A stretch of 64,000 nt of DNA from Apoderus coryli (GCA_911728435.2 OU452208.1:1860001-1924000); one strand, 5' to 3'; counted from the first letter of the stretch, positions 46,471 to 58,264 are shown. Notes: a model not told the origin generated them from the letters alone. Made by a program: numbers and translations.

Positions 46471-46760
46471 ATAAATGAGAGTAGGCCCCCTTAACGTGCG
46501 CTCCACCTTCACTGGATTTGATAGTTTAAAGCAAATAATTCTTGATAATAATTTGTATGTTTTTATTATGTCCGAAACGGATACGTCGCGATATGGATGT
46601 GGAGGGTCTCAATATGGATTTTTCTAAGGCTTTTGGCACTATCAATCACAGATTGTTGATAGCTAAACTGAACTTTTACGGTTTTGATGGTGCGTCTTTG
46701 TCCTTATTTATCTTTAAGAAAACACTGCACTGCACTGATCGCTGGTAGCAAGAATATTTT
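46471..46760 (+). pseudogene. LINE fragment joining endonuclease start to RT
   Basis: MRVGPLNVRSTFTGFDSLKQ and NLYVFIMSETD are the N-terminal start of a LINE apurinic endonuclease. After about 20 bp the sequence switches to LNMDFSKAFGTINHRLLIAK and LNFYGFDG, the RT motif around the first catalytic Asp. About 500 residues of the usual protein are missing between them, so this is an internally deleted relic. It ends in broken frames. Confidence 0.75.
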
Positions 46761-47416
46761 ACAATCTAGTTTCTTGACCATCTCTATAAATAGTACGCTA
46801 CTGACAAAAGCTATAAATGTCTATACAATTTTAACGACTTTAACTTTTATAATAATATGTTTATCGCCACTGTAATTACCAGTAATTTTAATCCGATTTA
46901 AATATAAAATCGTAAATATGACTACATAAATCATGTGAAGACCAAACCAATCATTAATGTATCCAATGAGAAATTTCTAATCTAAAGTGATTTAACAAGA
47001 AAAAAAGGAGCTATAGCATTAACTCTAAGTTCGTTAATCAAAAATATAGATAGGATGTAGATGCCTACTTAATTTATTTAAAAAAAACCTAATAGCGCGT
47101 TTCCATCCTTGATATCTTTATTCAGATATATGAATTTCTTTTTTTAATTAATTTGAAAACATTATCGTAGATACATAATAATTTTCTTCATACTAATTAT
47201 AATAATTTAAAGATATACTTAACTAAAAAAATGGATACATTTCATCAGTGGGACTAGCAACACGCACTTACTTGAGCCCCGTAAGTATAGGTTGCATTTA
47301 GATATTATGCAAAGTTACCCTTATTTTTAATGGTAAATACATTATACTTATCAAATTGAGAGTTTTCGATTTGAATAAATTGTTTATCCTTTTTTTTTTA
47401 ATTTAATTTTTATTTA
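46761..47416. other. No gene recognised
   Basis: AT-rich DNA with no supported features. Confidence 0.4.
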
Positions 47417-47696
47417 CAGGGTGCTTCAAAAACACGCGGCAATATTTAAGAGGGTGATTTCTCAGGTTATGGAAAAAGTCCACATAAACATAAGGTTTTT
47501 TTAATTAAGTCAAATATTTCCTTACCGATTTTTTAGAAAGTTGGTCGCGTTGTTGCTAGAAATGTGCTTATATGGTCCGAACTAGATCAACACACAAAAA
47601 TGTACGCCACTGACTGTAATTAAATTTCGTCCTTACCATGAGATAAAGAAACTAAAAATTCAACTTTTTTATTTCTTGTATTTTTTTCATATGTTG
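47417..47696 (+). repeat. Dispersed repeat R2
   Basis: Starts acagggtgcttcaaaaacac and gcggcaatatttaagagg, and runs through ccttaccgattttttagaaa and gcgttgttgctagaaatg to tttttatttcttgtattttt. It aligns with 56155-56560. Confidence 0.8.
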
Positions 47697-47727
47697 CTTT
47701 GTTTACTAGATAACAATTTAAAACATT

Positions 47728-48990
47728 ACGAGGGTTGCCTTTTATATTTCGGGATTTGGCAACCCTGGTGTCGCAATCTGGCTATTGACAGCTCTATCGT
47801 AAAGTTGGACATTTTTGAGGTTATACGTACTCAGAACGTTTTGACATACGAGCGTTATTTGTGTTGTTTACAGTAACTTAAAAGATTCATCTCGGCCCAA
47901 AAATGGAATTAAATCGTGAACATTTTCGTGCGAACTTTCGACATGGATTAACTCAGTAACAGTGCATGGATGAACTTAATTCAATTTTTGGCGATGAAGC
48001 TCCATCAAGGACCAGTGTTTATCGACGGTATGGTGAATTCAATCGTGTTCGTAGTTCACTTCAAGACGAATTTCGTGAAGGTCGCCCAAAATCAGTTGTT
48101 GTTCCGAAAACCATTGATGCTGTGCGCGAACTGATATTGCAAGATCGTCAGGTGACCTAGCAAGAGAACCTTAGGCATTAGTGGGACCAGCATACATTCA
48201 ATATTGCATAAACATTTGACTGTCAACAAAATTTGTTCCTGTTGGATCCCACACAATTTGGCAATCGCTCAAAAAAAGGCTCTTGTCGATTGGTCGAAAG
48301 AAGTGCTCAAAAGATACGATCACGGTGCTTCGAAACACATCTATGACATCGTGACAGGTGATGAATCGTGGATTTACGCGTATGAGCCCGAAAGTAAACA
48401 GCAGTCGACTGTATGGGTGTTTCAAGATGAGCCAAATCCAACAAACGTTGTTCGCGCACGAAGCACTTCCAAGCAAATGGTTGCCTGTTTTTCGGAAAAA
48501 CTGTACATGTCCCAATCGTACCACTAGAACAACGCAGAACAGTCAATTCTGAGTGGTACAAAACAATTTTTTTGCCACTTGTCTTCCAAGAAATCAGGAA
48601 AACCAACCGCGGAAGACGGATCACTCTTCACCACGACAATGCGTGCTCTCACACATCGGCACAAACAACTGCATTTTGCAGCACCCAAAATTTGAATTAG
48701 TCATCCGCCGTATAGTCCTGACTTGGCACCAAATGTCTTTTTTTTATTCCCGTGCGTAAAAAACAAACTGAGAGGTCAACGTCTTTCGACACCTGAAGAC
48801 GCGGTTGCTGCATTCAGAATGCATGTTTTGGAGATACCTCAATCAGAGTGGCAAAAGTGCTTCGACGATTGGTTCAAACGCATGCAAAAGTGTATAGATC
48901 ATCATGGGGAATATTTTGAAAAACAATAAAATGATTTTCCATGATTAATATTTGTTTTTGTTCTCTAATCCCGAAATACTGCTCCAATCA
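47728..48990 (+). mobile_element. Mariner (DD34D, Mos1-like) relic
   Basis: A decayed transposase gene lies between short worn inverted ends: tatttcgggatttggc at about 47750 and gttctctaatcccgaaata at about 48961. The element is about 1.26 kb, the normal length for a classical mariner. It is unrelated to the DD41D elements here. Confidence 0.82.
47903..48929 (+). pseudogene. Mos1-type mariner transposase, third Asp lost
   Basis: Starts at ATG 47903 (MELNREHFRANFRHGLTQ, then a stop). It continues MDELNSIFGDEAPSRTSVYR and EFREGRPKSVVVPKTIDAVR of the N-terminal Mos1-type DNA-binding region. Then come HIYDIVTGDESWIYAYEPES with the first catalytic Asp and ITLHHDNACSHTS with the second. The third site reads DLAPNVFFLFP where the family has DLAPxDFFLFP, so Val replaces the catalytic Asp. 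The C-terminus, LEIPQSEWQKCFDDWFKRMQ, is well kept. There are stops near 47958, 48158, 48525 and 48700 and frame changes, so it is inactive. Confidence 0.9.
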
Positions 48991-49074
48991 TTTTGAATCT
49001 GTCAAATTTGTTGAAGTCCCTTATAATGAATGCCGGGATGACCGACATGCACTTCATTTATGAACTTGTACATT

Positions 49075-49838
49075 GAAAAATTTCCTCAACGTTTGGCTCC
49101 TGATAGAAAACTTTTCGAAAGCATTCAACATGCACACTAAAACGAAGTGGATCAACAGGAACGCCAAAGATAGCAAGAAAGGTGGAGCTGGAAAAGTATG
49201 TGCTGAACATGGTTGAAGAAAATCCAGGAACTTCTACTCGAAAAGTAATATAGTACTGTTTCGTGCATTATTTGGGAAAATTTGTTATATCCATACCACA
49301 TCCAACACGTTCAGGCACTTATTCCTGCTGATTTTCCTCCACGTATGTCAATCTGTCTTTCGCACAACATTGTTGAAATTCATCAACTACTGTTGTTGAT
49401 TTTGTTTACTGATGAAGCGGGTTTTTCAAGAAATGCAATAAGGAATTTCCATAATATGATCATTTTCAACATCAATTCTCGTTAAATGTTTGGATTGTAA
49501 TTGTGGGTGATTGGTTAGTTGGACTTGTATTACTGGATTTATGGAAAACGTCCAATTAGCAATAAGAAATACAATTGGCCGAGGTGGACCTCACTTATGG
49601 CCTGCACGACCCGCGGATTTAAACCCACTGGATATTTTCATATAGGGCTACCTGAAGTTTTTAGTTTACGCTACTCCTGTAGAAAATGTGGAGGATCTAA
49701 GGAATCGCTTTATTGATGGGTGTAATTCGATTAGCAACGACCCTGGTATTTTTGAGAGAGCTCGCCAGTCCATGTGTAGACCAGTGGATTCATATATTCG
49801 AGGTAGAGGTAGTCACTTTGAACAGTTTTTGTATTAGG
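49075..49838 (+). pseudogene. DD41D-type mariner transposase relic
   Basis: Broken frames show LEKYVLNMVEENPGTSTRK (second helix-turn-helix), LLILFTDEAGFSRNAIRNFH with the first catalytic Asp, and LNVWIVIVGDWLVG. After a deletion that removes the QDGAPPH region come NWPRWTS / ARPADLNPLDIF, YATPVENVEDLRNRF and YIRGRGSHFEQFLY before TAG. Overall this is a C-terminal two thirds of a DD41D-like protein without its second Asp. The fragment at 19712-19935 is a near relative. Confidence 0.82.
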
Positions 49839-49932
49839 TGTAAATGTTAATTTAATTTATTTGCAAAAATAGTGGTTCCAAGTGGAGTTGTAAATTTTTT
49901 TCAGTGACAAATAAAAGTCAAATCTCCATTGT

Positions 49933-49974
49933 CCAAACATGTTTCGAACTCATCCAGTTCCATTATCAATGGTG
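49933..49974 (-). ncRNA. Degenerate hammerhead-like motif
   Basis: The minus strand reads CCA, UUGAUAA (two changes from CUGAUGA), U, GGAAC, loop, GUUC, GAAA, CAUGU, UUGG. Stem II, GAAA and ACAUGU survive but the core changes should prevent cleavage. Flanked by acaaataaaagtcaaatctcc, the block seen beside the other copies. Confidence 0.55.
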
Positions 49975-50164
49975 AAAGAGAAACTTTACAATATCATTTT
50001 TTTAATTTCTATTGAGGCTACTCTTGTAGAAAAAAATATTTGTATTAATAAAAATGAAATTAAATTACGAAAATTAACATAATTTTTTCGTTTTCTTTTT
50101 GTAGGTCATGATAGTTTTCTTATGAATTTTTCACCTTAAACTGACGGATATCAAATATGAATAT

Positions 50165-50293
50165 ACATAGGACACGGAATATTGTGGCTAAACTATTTAA
50201 TTTCCTTAAAGTTTTATTCATAGGTTCGATAAAAATGATTTAAAAATATCGTGAATCTATACAGGGTGTCCCAAGTATAAGAAATTAACCATA
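50165..50293 (+). repeat. Second copy of the 15605 dispersed repeat
   Basis: gacacggaatattgtggcta, tttattcataggttcgata and acagggtgtcccaagtataa; shorter by a 20-bp deletion. Confidence 0.8.
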
Positions 50294-50457
50294 TTATATT
50301 CATTATGATATTATATGAATTGATATGAATTTCTATTAAATTTATTTTTGTGGATATTTGACTGTTATTTGTAACTGAAAAAACAAATATTTACTATGTT
50401 TATATTGCCTCGAAATGATAATGTTATTCGCAAATATTCTTGGTATGTTGGAAAATG

Positions 50458-50634
50458 TGTAACGCCATGGATATATTTGACTTAATACTTAAAAAAAACA
50501 GTTATTTACAAAAAAATGTTAACACCTTGTATCTTGAAAAAAATGCACCTGGACGTATGTTTATGGCAACTTTTTTTCTTGAGAAATCACCCCCTGTTAT
50601 ATTGCCGCGCCTTTTTGAGACACCCTATATATAC
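50458..50634 (-). repeat. Dispersed repeat R2, minus copy
   Basis: Reverse complement of the 5' part of 56155-56300 (taacaccttgtatcttga, ttgccgcgcctttttgagac). Confidence 0.75.
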
Positions 50635-51515
50635 AGCGATTTTAAAAAAGTCCGCATCATATGGGAAATTTTTTTATTATTCAATTTAAATAAAATTTGA
50701 GTTTGGGATTAGTTTCGGCCTCAAATTGGATGAAAAATCATGCAGGCCGCGCGTTAAAATGATTTTTGTTATATGCCAAAATTTACTTTTATCAAAAATA
50801 TGGCAAAAATGGCATTATTTAAGGGAATTAAAAAAAACTTATTAAAATTTTGTTTTTAATGCCATTTTATCTCCAAGTAGTTTGAGCCATTTGCGATGAA
50901 GTTGATCTTTTCACATTTTTTAGCAAATAAAACAAAATATTTAAAAATCTACTTCAGCTAACATACGTCTTAGTAAAATACTTACCTTTTAACGCTAGTT
51001 TTGCCTTTGTTGGTTTGTTTTTTGGACATATCAAAATGAAGTCTTGAAAGTTTTTTACATAAGTGATGCAAAGTTGAAATAAATTTTCTACTTTTTTTAT
51101 AAATTAGCGGCCTTATATATGGTTTTAAATAGTAAACTTGCCAAAAACCCCAGCAATATCACAAGAAATATTTATTAATTATTTTTTGTTTATTATCAAA
51201 CATAAGCCTGGATATAATAAGGCAATTAACATTTCCGTATGTCGGCCTTCCTGTTCCATGCACAATTTGGTCCACTCTCTTCATGTCCGACGTCAAAAAC
51301 ATGCAGTTCCATTTGAAAAGCTAGACTTGACCTCAAAAGGCCTTGAAGATGTCGGTCATAATCAAGGTCACACAGTAATAGTCCGAAAACAGTATTTACA
51401 TTTTGAACACGGTGTGTATTTAATTATTCGCAAATTATTTATTTTACTGATGTAGGCATAAAGAAATATTTTCTATTTTTAATATGTGTTAATTGTTAAT
51501 ATAAACCATATAGGT
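50635..51515. other. No gene recognised
   Basis: AT-rich DNA. An open frame over 51138-51455 contains a stretch of balanced composition (CSMHNLVHSLHVRRQKHAV) that I cannot assign. I see no flanking structure to support a gene. Confidence 0.35.
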
Positions 51516-51589
51516 ATACAGTGCAGGGGCGTAGTGACCAGTGTTCCGCGTGTTCCACGGAACACGGGCCCGGTATCCTCAAGGGGCCC

Positions 51590-51960
51590 GGTCGGATGGG
51601 TATCGTCTCAATTTGTTTCATTTCGGAATTTTTTTAAGGGTGAATTATGTAAGATAAAATCAATTAAGGACCTGCTGGAATTTATATTAATTCAAAATTT
51701 CAGTTCCTGTAGTAGCTTCAGTGAAATTTTGACGGCTTGCTACATTTTCCAGAGTATCTCTGTATCTGTAGCAACAGCAGAACGTTCATTTTCCAAATTG
51801 AAATTGATGAAAAGTTTTCTTAGAAACACCATGGGACAGGACAGGCTGTCGGGGTTGTCAATTCAGTCAATTGAGAACCGGATTGCTCGAAAAATAGACG
51901 TGTCTTCCATAGTATCGACTTTTGCGAATATTAAGGAGAGATTTTTTTTTAATTACATCA
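51590..51960 (+). pseudogene. hAT transposase dimerisation domain relic
   Basis: The frame reads KSIKDLLEFILIQNF, then SVSVATAERSFSKLKLMKSF, LRNTMGQDRLSGLSIQSIEN and RIARKIDVSSIVSTFANIK. This is the hAT C-terminal dimerisation domain with its hallmark 'ERSFS.L...K..LR..M...RL..L...'. The catalytic regions are absent. The frame runs open into the LINE insertion near 51965. The protein once formed transposase dimers; this copy cannot transpose. Confidence 0.9.
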
Positions 51961-51967
51961 GTTATAT

Positions 51968-53536
51968 TATTATCTCTCTCTCTAGGTGCCATCTCCGCGA
52001 CGAAGATTGGCGATCATCATGGCAATTCTTATTTTGGATGCAGCTGCTCTAAAAAGCTCTATCGAGGAACATCCAAACCACTCTCTCAAGTTTCTCAACC
52101 AGGATATCCTTCTTCTACCCACGCTTCTTGTACCTTGGATCCTTCCCTGCATTATCAATTGAAGTAAGGCGTATCTTGGTCCACGAGTCACATGGCCGAG
52201 ATACTGCAGTTTTCTGCTTTTAATTGTTATTAACAACTCTTTCTATGTTTAGTCGCTCAAGTATTTCTAAGTTAGTTATCCGATCGACCCATGACACCTT
52301 CAGTAGTCTTCTGTACACCCACATTTCAAAAGCTTCTAGTCTTTTGGTTATTTCTGCGTTCAGAGTCCATGCCTCGACGCCATAAAGCAGAGTGGCAAAA
52401 ACATAACATCTAACGAGTCTCAGTCTCAGTTTTAGGCTTAAACCTCTATTGCACAAAACTCTTTTCATGCTATTGAAATTGGACCTTGCTATTTCTATGC
52501 GTGCTTTTATTTCTTTCGTGTAGTCGTTATTACAAGTAACTGTTGTTCCAAGATAAGTATACTTCTCTACCTGTTCGATGGGTTCACCTTTGACGATTAT
52601 CTGTTCGTTGTTAGCCTGGGCCTTCTTTGTTATTTTCATGAACTTTGTTTTGTTTACGTTGAGTGTAAGGCCGTATTCTTCGCTATATCGAACAAGTTTG
52701 TCCATGATTCTTTGTAGATCTTCCAGGTTTTCCGTTAAAATTACGGTATCATCAGCGTATCTTAGAACAACTATAGGCACTCCATTTACTTTTATTCCTG
52801 CACTGTCATTTTCCATTGCCCTTTTTAGAATCTCTTCAGAGTAGGCATTAAACAAAATAGGTGACAGAACACAACCTTGACGTACACCTCTCTTTATTGA
52901 GCTGGTGCCAGAATTTTGTTGATCTACTTTGACGATGGCATTTTGGTTGTAATAGAGATTTGAGATGATTTGCAGGTCTTGGTGGTCTAGGTTTTTACAT
53001 TGTAATATTTCCATCAACTGGTCGTGGCGGACCCTGTCAAACGCCTTATTATAGTCGATGAAGCAGGCATATACGTCCTGATTAACATCTAGGCATCGCT
53101 GCACTATTACGTTGAATGCGAATAGTGCTTCTCTTGTACCTAATCCTTTGCGAAAGCCAAACTGACTGTCACTTATATCCAGATCGAGTTTCTGGTGAAT
53201 GCGGTTGAGTATAATTTTTAACAGTAGTTTCAAAGTGTGGGACATGAGGCTTATGGTACGGTGGTCACTGCACTCTTTTGCACCCGATTTTTTCGGTAAA
53301 CATATGAAGACTGATGAGAGCCATTCCTTTGGTAGTTTTCCAGACTCATAGACGCTGTTCAAAAGTCTCACCACGACATCCATATCTTGATCACTTATGA
53401 TCTTAAGAATGTCGATAGGAATTCCGTCGGGGCCAGGAGATTTACCGTTGCTCATGTTGTTTAGTGTGTGGGTGACTTCGTCCTTCGTGATTTCGGGACC
53501 TGTGTCTTCCAGTCCTACCCTAGCTACGGATGTGAT
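51968..53536 (-). mobile_element. RTE-like LINE, 5' truncated
   Basis: Minus-strand LINE inserted in the hAT. The 5' edge is at about 53536, inside the region just before the RT (VARVGLEDTGPEITKDEV). Its 3' edge is close to the tctctctctagg at 51975. There is no endonuclease domain, as expected from 5' truncation. Confidence 0.87.
51975..53536 (-). pseudogene. RTE-like LINE reverse transcriptase, one frameshift
   Basis: The long open part (53455-52220) shows SNGKSPGPDGIPIDILK, FICLPKKSGAKECSDHRTIS, DSQFGFRKGLGTREALFAFN, ACFIDYNKAFDRVRHDQLME with the first catalytic Asp, GVRQGCVLSPILFNAYSEEI and VVLRYADDTVILTEN with the YADD box, then YTYLGTTVTCNNDYTKEI. The frame upstream of 53455 is also LINE sequence, so the ATG there is internal. 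A frameshift near 52235 separates the last domain (RKLQYLGHVTRGPRY, RRRISWLRNLREWF), which lies in the adjacent frame. All RT motifs are intact, so the copy is fairly young but not functional as it stands. Confidence 0.92.
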
Positions 53537-53573
53537 ATATATTATTACACATTATATACCTAATAATTATATG

Positions 53574-54350
53574 TACAGGGTAGCTACTATTTAATAGTGC
53601 AAAACTATTTATCCAGGCAAGATATAGAGTTGATATTTAAAATCTCTTTACTTGTGTAGACAAATTCATTTTAGCTTTTGAAATACAGGGCGATTTGTGA
53701 AAAATGCCAAATCCTATTTTCTTAAATATTTCGAAAACTGTTGATTTTCGAGAGAAAGTTTTAAATCAAAAGATTAATGGTTCTAACTTCTAATTTGTCT
53801 ATAATATGGCACTTTCAAAATCAACACGTCTTAGCTAAAATATGAAATGTGTTAGATACTACATGATGCCGTTTCAAATACTTTATTTTCGCTCAGGAAA
53901 AAATAATGCAGGTCTGTATCACCGAAAAATCATTGATGGTGGCTATTATCGAATCGAAACGTCGAGATCATACTTCAGTTCCTTATTTTAAAGGTGGTGA
54001 CAAACCATTTTAGAAAACAAGATTAAAAAGGCAGGTCCGAATTAAAAAAAAAAACAAAGTTGATGGTGGCAGTTGTAAGGCAAACGGCGGACGTTAATTT
54101 TGAAAGTGGCGTCTTGTAGACATATTAGAACCATTAAACTCTTTATTTTAAACTTTGTGTCGAAAATCAATAGTTTTCAAAATATTTAAGAAAATAAAAT
54201 TCACATATCACCCTGTATTTCAGAAACTAAAAAGAATTTGCCTACATAGTAAAGAGTTATTAAATAGGCATCAAAAACTGCACCTTTTGTCTAATTTAAA
54301 TAACTCTCTATCTTGCACGGTTTAAGAAATAGCATGTATATTTTTTAGTT
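53574..54350. repeat. Foldback MITE nested in the hAT
   Basis: About 265-bp arms (53574-53840 and about 54075-54350) are inverted copies: aatacagggcgatttgtga against tcacatatcaccctgtattt, and tttcttaaatatttcg against its inverse. Arms are 75-80% alike by eye. No coding sequence. Confidence 0.8.
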
Positions 54351-54514
54351 TTTATATTTTAAATTGTGCTTTGGTTAAGTTTGGTTGATTTCTTAATAAA
54401 CGTATAAATATTGGAACTTTGTTTTTCAATGGGTGTGCCGGTGAGGGGGTGGGCCCGGAAATTCCTTGGAACACAGGCCCGTAACGGCACCACTACGCCC
54501 CTGATACAGTGTGT

Positions 54515-55205
54515 ACCAGGTGAGCAAAACTCGATATCCCAGTTCTGTAATGAGAAAATCAAAAATTCTGAAAATAGGTTTAAGTAAGCTCCATTTTAAC
54601 CCAAGTTTGTTTTTTTTCCTAATTTGGGCACCGAAGTCAATGAGGTCATCGACATTTTTTTACAGAGACATACCTAAATTTTAGCATAGTTCAAACGATC
54701 TAATTTTTGTGAGCAACTTTTGTAGGGAACCATGCCTACCGATCCATCTATTCGGAAAAAACATCTTCAAGATATCATCTCACATGAATTGTCAAATGCG
54801 GCTTTGCACCATCCTGCTGAGACCATAAGTTTTCATTTGGTAGAGCAGGATTATTTGCATTAGGAAATAGGATTGTCAGAACGTTTCGCAGAATTGCATC
54901 CGTCGGTCTTCATCCTCGGAAGCTCTTGGATTAAAGTTATAAGGTTGCTTCTTTTCCAATTTTATGCGCAGTTGTGACTGGAATGTCCTGGTTTTGGCTT
55001 ATTCTCTTATGGTATGATTTGTTCCATTACTAATAAGACTTCGAATTTGGTCTGTTCATTGATTGTAGGACGCCCGGCTCTTCGGGATCTTTTACAGTTC
55101 GTTTCATATTCGCTTATTGCTCTGACTGAGTTATAGGCCTGACGGGGTATCTGTCATTAAACAGTAACTACTTCAAGTTGCGTTCGTACTACTTCAATTA
55201 GGAGT
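54515..55205 (-). pseudogene. Mariner-like transposase relic
   Basis: Minus-strand frames show RYPVRPITQSEQ, RRAGRPTINEQTKFEVLLVM (linker and second helix-turn-helix) and, after loss of the middle, LWSQQDGAKPHLTIHVR with the second catalytic Asp and YLEDVFSE. No third Asp region remains. The outer part at 54519-54600 resembles 285-400. Old and inactive. Confidence 0.7.
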
Positions 55206-56154
55206 CATGTCGTGTGTTTCATATGGGACTGCCAAAAATATGGCTGTTTTGAAAAAATGATTCGAGGTCATACCCGGAACAGCAATGAAGTCACAGATGC
55301 CGCTAACACGGCAAAATATTCGCATTTCTATACCAAAATTGATGTGTCCGAGGATTTTCATAGAAACTTTTTCTTTTTTGAAAAACTGAATATATTCCTT
55401 ACTTTATGTAGACACTGTATACTCATAAATAGGTATATTCCACAAGAACAACTACTATTTTAATAACAAAACAACATTAAATATTTAATACTTTTATTTA
55501 TTTATTAGTAAAACGTATTATTTACAATAGTTAATTGGGTATTATAATTTATTTAAAGAACAGACTATTTCCATTAAATATCTACATAAAGAGTTTTACT
55601 TTTTTCTTTCCTAATTGTTTGAAGAACATAACCAGCAGCCTAAGGCCAGACGAAGCAATGAGCCGAGTTATTATTTTGTGGCTTGCTTTGCACAAAGAAA
55701 GGTACATACATCCGCATATTATAAAATATAATATATTTTCTCCTAATTATGAATATACTTCCATCATCTTTTATTAATATGAAGTGTATTGTTGAAAAGC
55801 CTTTGCATGCCTTCTTTTTATGACCTGCTAGGGGTACATGTACCTCTGCGGGGAGAAATTATTATTCAAATAGTTAGTTGAATCATCGTATATGAAGTAT
55901 TATATAATACTATCCTATATATTATATCGGTATATTTTAATTAGGTAGCCATGAAACGTGATTAAACGTCACAAAACTGAATACATATCAAATTCATGAA
56001 TTAAAATAATTGAGAGTCAAAAGTGACTGCAAAAAGCGATACAGATGAAGACAACTTCATGTTTTATAGCTCTTTAACGTAGGTTGTTCAAATCATATAA
56101 GAGGTTTTGACTGTATCATAGAATTTCTAATAAAATTCAATTTGTATATGTATA
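55206..56154. other. No gene recognised
   Basis: AT-rich DNA. A short palindrome, ggggtacatgtacctc, lies near 55831. Chance ORFs only. Confidence 0.4.
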
Positions 56155-56560
56155 CAGGGTATTTCAAAAAGAGACGCGGCAATATTTAAGGTGATGATTT
56201 CTCAGGTCATTTAATGAAAAAAGTTCCCATAAGCATACGTTGGAAAATGCATTGTTTCCAAGATACAAGGTGTTAAAGTTTTTTGTAAATAAGGGTTTTT
56301 CTTTTAATTAAGTCAGATAATATCTCCTTACCGATTTCTTTGAAATTTGGCAGCGTTGTTGCTATAGAAATAAGGAGCTTATATGGCCCTAACTAGATCA
56401 CAATTATTAAGTCCACTGGCTTTAGGTGGACAACTTAATAAAAATTATTGACAACAAATGTACACCACTGACTGCAACTTAATTTCGATATTGTCCTGAA
56501 ATAAAGCAACTTAAATTGCAACTTTTTATTTCTTGTATTTTTTTAACTGTTTCAACATAC
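56155..56560 (+). repeat. Dispersed repeat R2, longest copy
   Basis: Starts acagggtatttcaaaaagag and ends ttttatttcttgtattttttt, and aligns with 47417-47696 along most of its length. The first 130 bp also match the two minus-strand copies. Confidence 0.8.
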
Positions 56561-56607
56561 CAAGAATTATTTCCATAAATAATAAAAATATGCACAGAAA
56601 AAAAAAC

Positions 56608-57030
56608 CTTGGTTCAGATAGATAAAAAACGTAAGCACCACAGGGACAGCCAAAACCTTGTCTACCCCTTCTAGAAAAAATTACTGTATAGACATTATGT
56701 CATTTAGATAATATTCTTGAATAGTTTACATATGCTCCTTGTCTGTGAGAGACAAACACTATTTGTCATTTAAATAAAAGTATACCTATTGTATGCTAGC
56801 AAAGTTTACTAGTTATTTTAGTGATGATACTCGTTTAATGTCTATCCAGTAAATTTTTCTACATTACTAAAATAACTAATAAACTTTGCTAACATACAAT
56901 ATATTTTTATTTAAATGACAAATAGTGTTTGTCTCTCTCTTCTAGTAATTTTTTCTAGAAGGGGTAGACAAGATTTGGGGGTCTCTGTGGTGCTTACGTT
57001 TTTTTATCTGAACCACCATCGGTTTTTTAG
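56608..57030. repeat. Foldback repeat, arms about 170-215 bp
   Basis: Left arm 56608-56825 and right arm 56857-57030 share aaaacgtaagcaccacag, cttgtctaccccttctagaa and caaacactatttgtcattta in inverted order. The left arm holds a 45-bp block absent from the right. No coding sequence. Confidence 0.82.
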
Positions 57031-57214
57031 TGCGACTCTTATTTATTTATTTTTTTAAAATAAACTTAAGTCTACTGAAAATCTTGTATTAGGTATAATA
57101 TAAGCTAGGTATATATAGTCAAACTTCAATCTACACATGTTAAAGTGGGTAGGTATAATGCGGCTGAATCCTTTGCCGGAATTCCTGAGAATATTGCTCA
57201 GCACATAAACAACT

Positions 57215-58260
57215 AGGGTTGGTTGATCTTGGAAACGGTCGGAGTGACAATGTCGGTTAACTTAGAGAAAAGTTGTACAATTTAAACACCTTTTAAATGG
57301 TGTTTTCAAAAGTAAAGTAAATTTAGCAGTTTTCCAGAATTTCTTAAAAATCAATTTTTTGCGATATTAGTTTTTATTGATTTCAGACATTATTTTTACA
57401 GATATATAAAAAAAATGAAAAGCATTTTCTCATTGTTACTTTTTGAGGAGACTCGACGTTTCGTTTTCGAAAAACCATCAACTTCGATTTTTATTTTTAC
57501 AGATATATAAAAAAAATGAAAAGCATTTTCTCATTGTTACTTTTTGAGGAGACTCGACGTTTCGTTTTCGAAAAACCATCAACTTCGATTTTTTAAATAC
57601 GGCCCTTGATTTTCTATTGTTAAATTTAAAGCCATTTTCAATTCAAAAATACGTGGTTTAAACAAGTTTTCAGTATTTTTAGTTGTTATTTAAATTTATA
57701 CAAGAAAAATCGCCAAAGTTTGGGACTTAACTGACTGAATGCAGAGTATATACCTAATTAGTAATTTTTGCAAAAAAATTCTTTCGACGTTAATCAAAAG
57801 TATTTATTATTATTTGCCAATTTATTTCTGTCAGCACATTTTATTCTGTACGCAGTTTTTTAAATTTAGTTAAAATGTTTGTGCTTTTTGAAATTATTAA
57901 AAAAACGTCTTTCTCAGATGAATCTTTTACGAAAAATAAGTGCCAAACTATGGCGATTTTTCTTGAAGTTTAAATAACAGCTAAAAATACTGAAAACTTG
58001 TTGAAACCATTCCGTTACATCTATTTTTGTTTTGAAAATGGCTTTAAATTTAACAATAAAAAATCCAGGGCCATATTTAAAAAATCGAAGTTGATGGTTT
58101 TTCAAAAACGAAACGTCGTAATGAAAATTTGTAAACGCTATATTTTTCTCATAAAAAAGTAACAATGAGAGCTTTTAAGTTTTTTATATCTGTAAAAATA
58201 ATGTCAGAAATCAATAAAAACTAAAATCCCAAAAAATTGCATTTTCTTAAAAAAAATACG
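57215..58260. repeat. Repeat R3 in inverted pair with a 101-bp duplication
   Basis: The plus-orientation copy at 57215-57720 matches 45590-46020, and a minus copy fills about 57930-58260. Within the plus copy a 101-bp segment (57391-57491) is repeated in tandem at 57492-57592 without visible differences, so that duplication is young. Confidence 0.85.
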
Positions 58261-58264
58261 GCCT

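Larger units (their letters stand above)
51524..54503 (+). mobile_element. hAT element with 8-bp target duplication, hosting a LINE
   Basis: Starts CAGGGGCGTAGTGACC and ends ...CACTACGCCCCTG. The 8-bp atacagtg is repeated exactly at 51516-51523 and 54504-54511. It holds a C-terminal piece of a ZMYM1-type hAT transposase, an RTE-like LINE (51968-53536) and a foldback (53574-54350). Without these guests the hAT would be about 0.7 kb, so it was already a deleted, non-autonomous copy. Confidence 0.92.

Noticed and set aside
47240..47275. Possible hammerhead at ttcatcagtgggactagcaac
   Set aside because: The minus strand has CUGAUGA but no stem II or GAAA in place.
51138..51455. 105-codon ORF as a gene
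   Set aside because: Part has balanced composition, but I recognise no family and the ends are plain AT-rich DNA.
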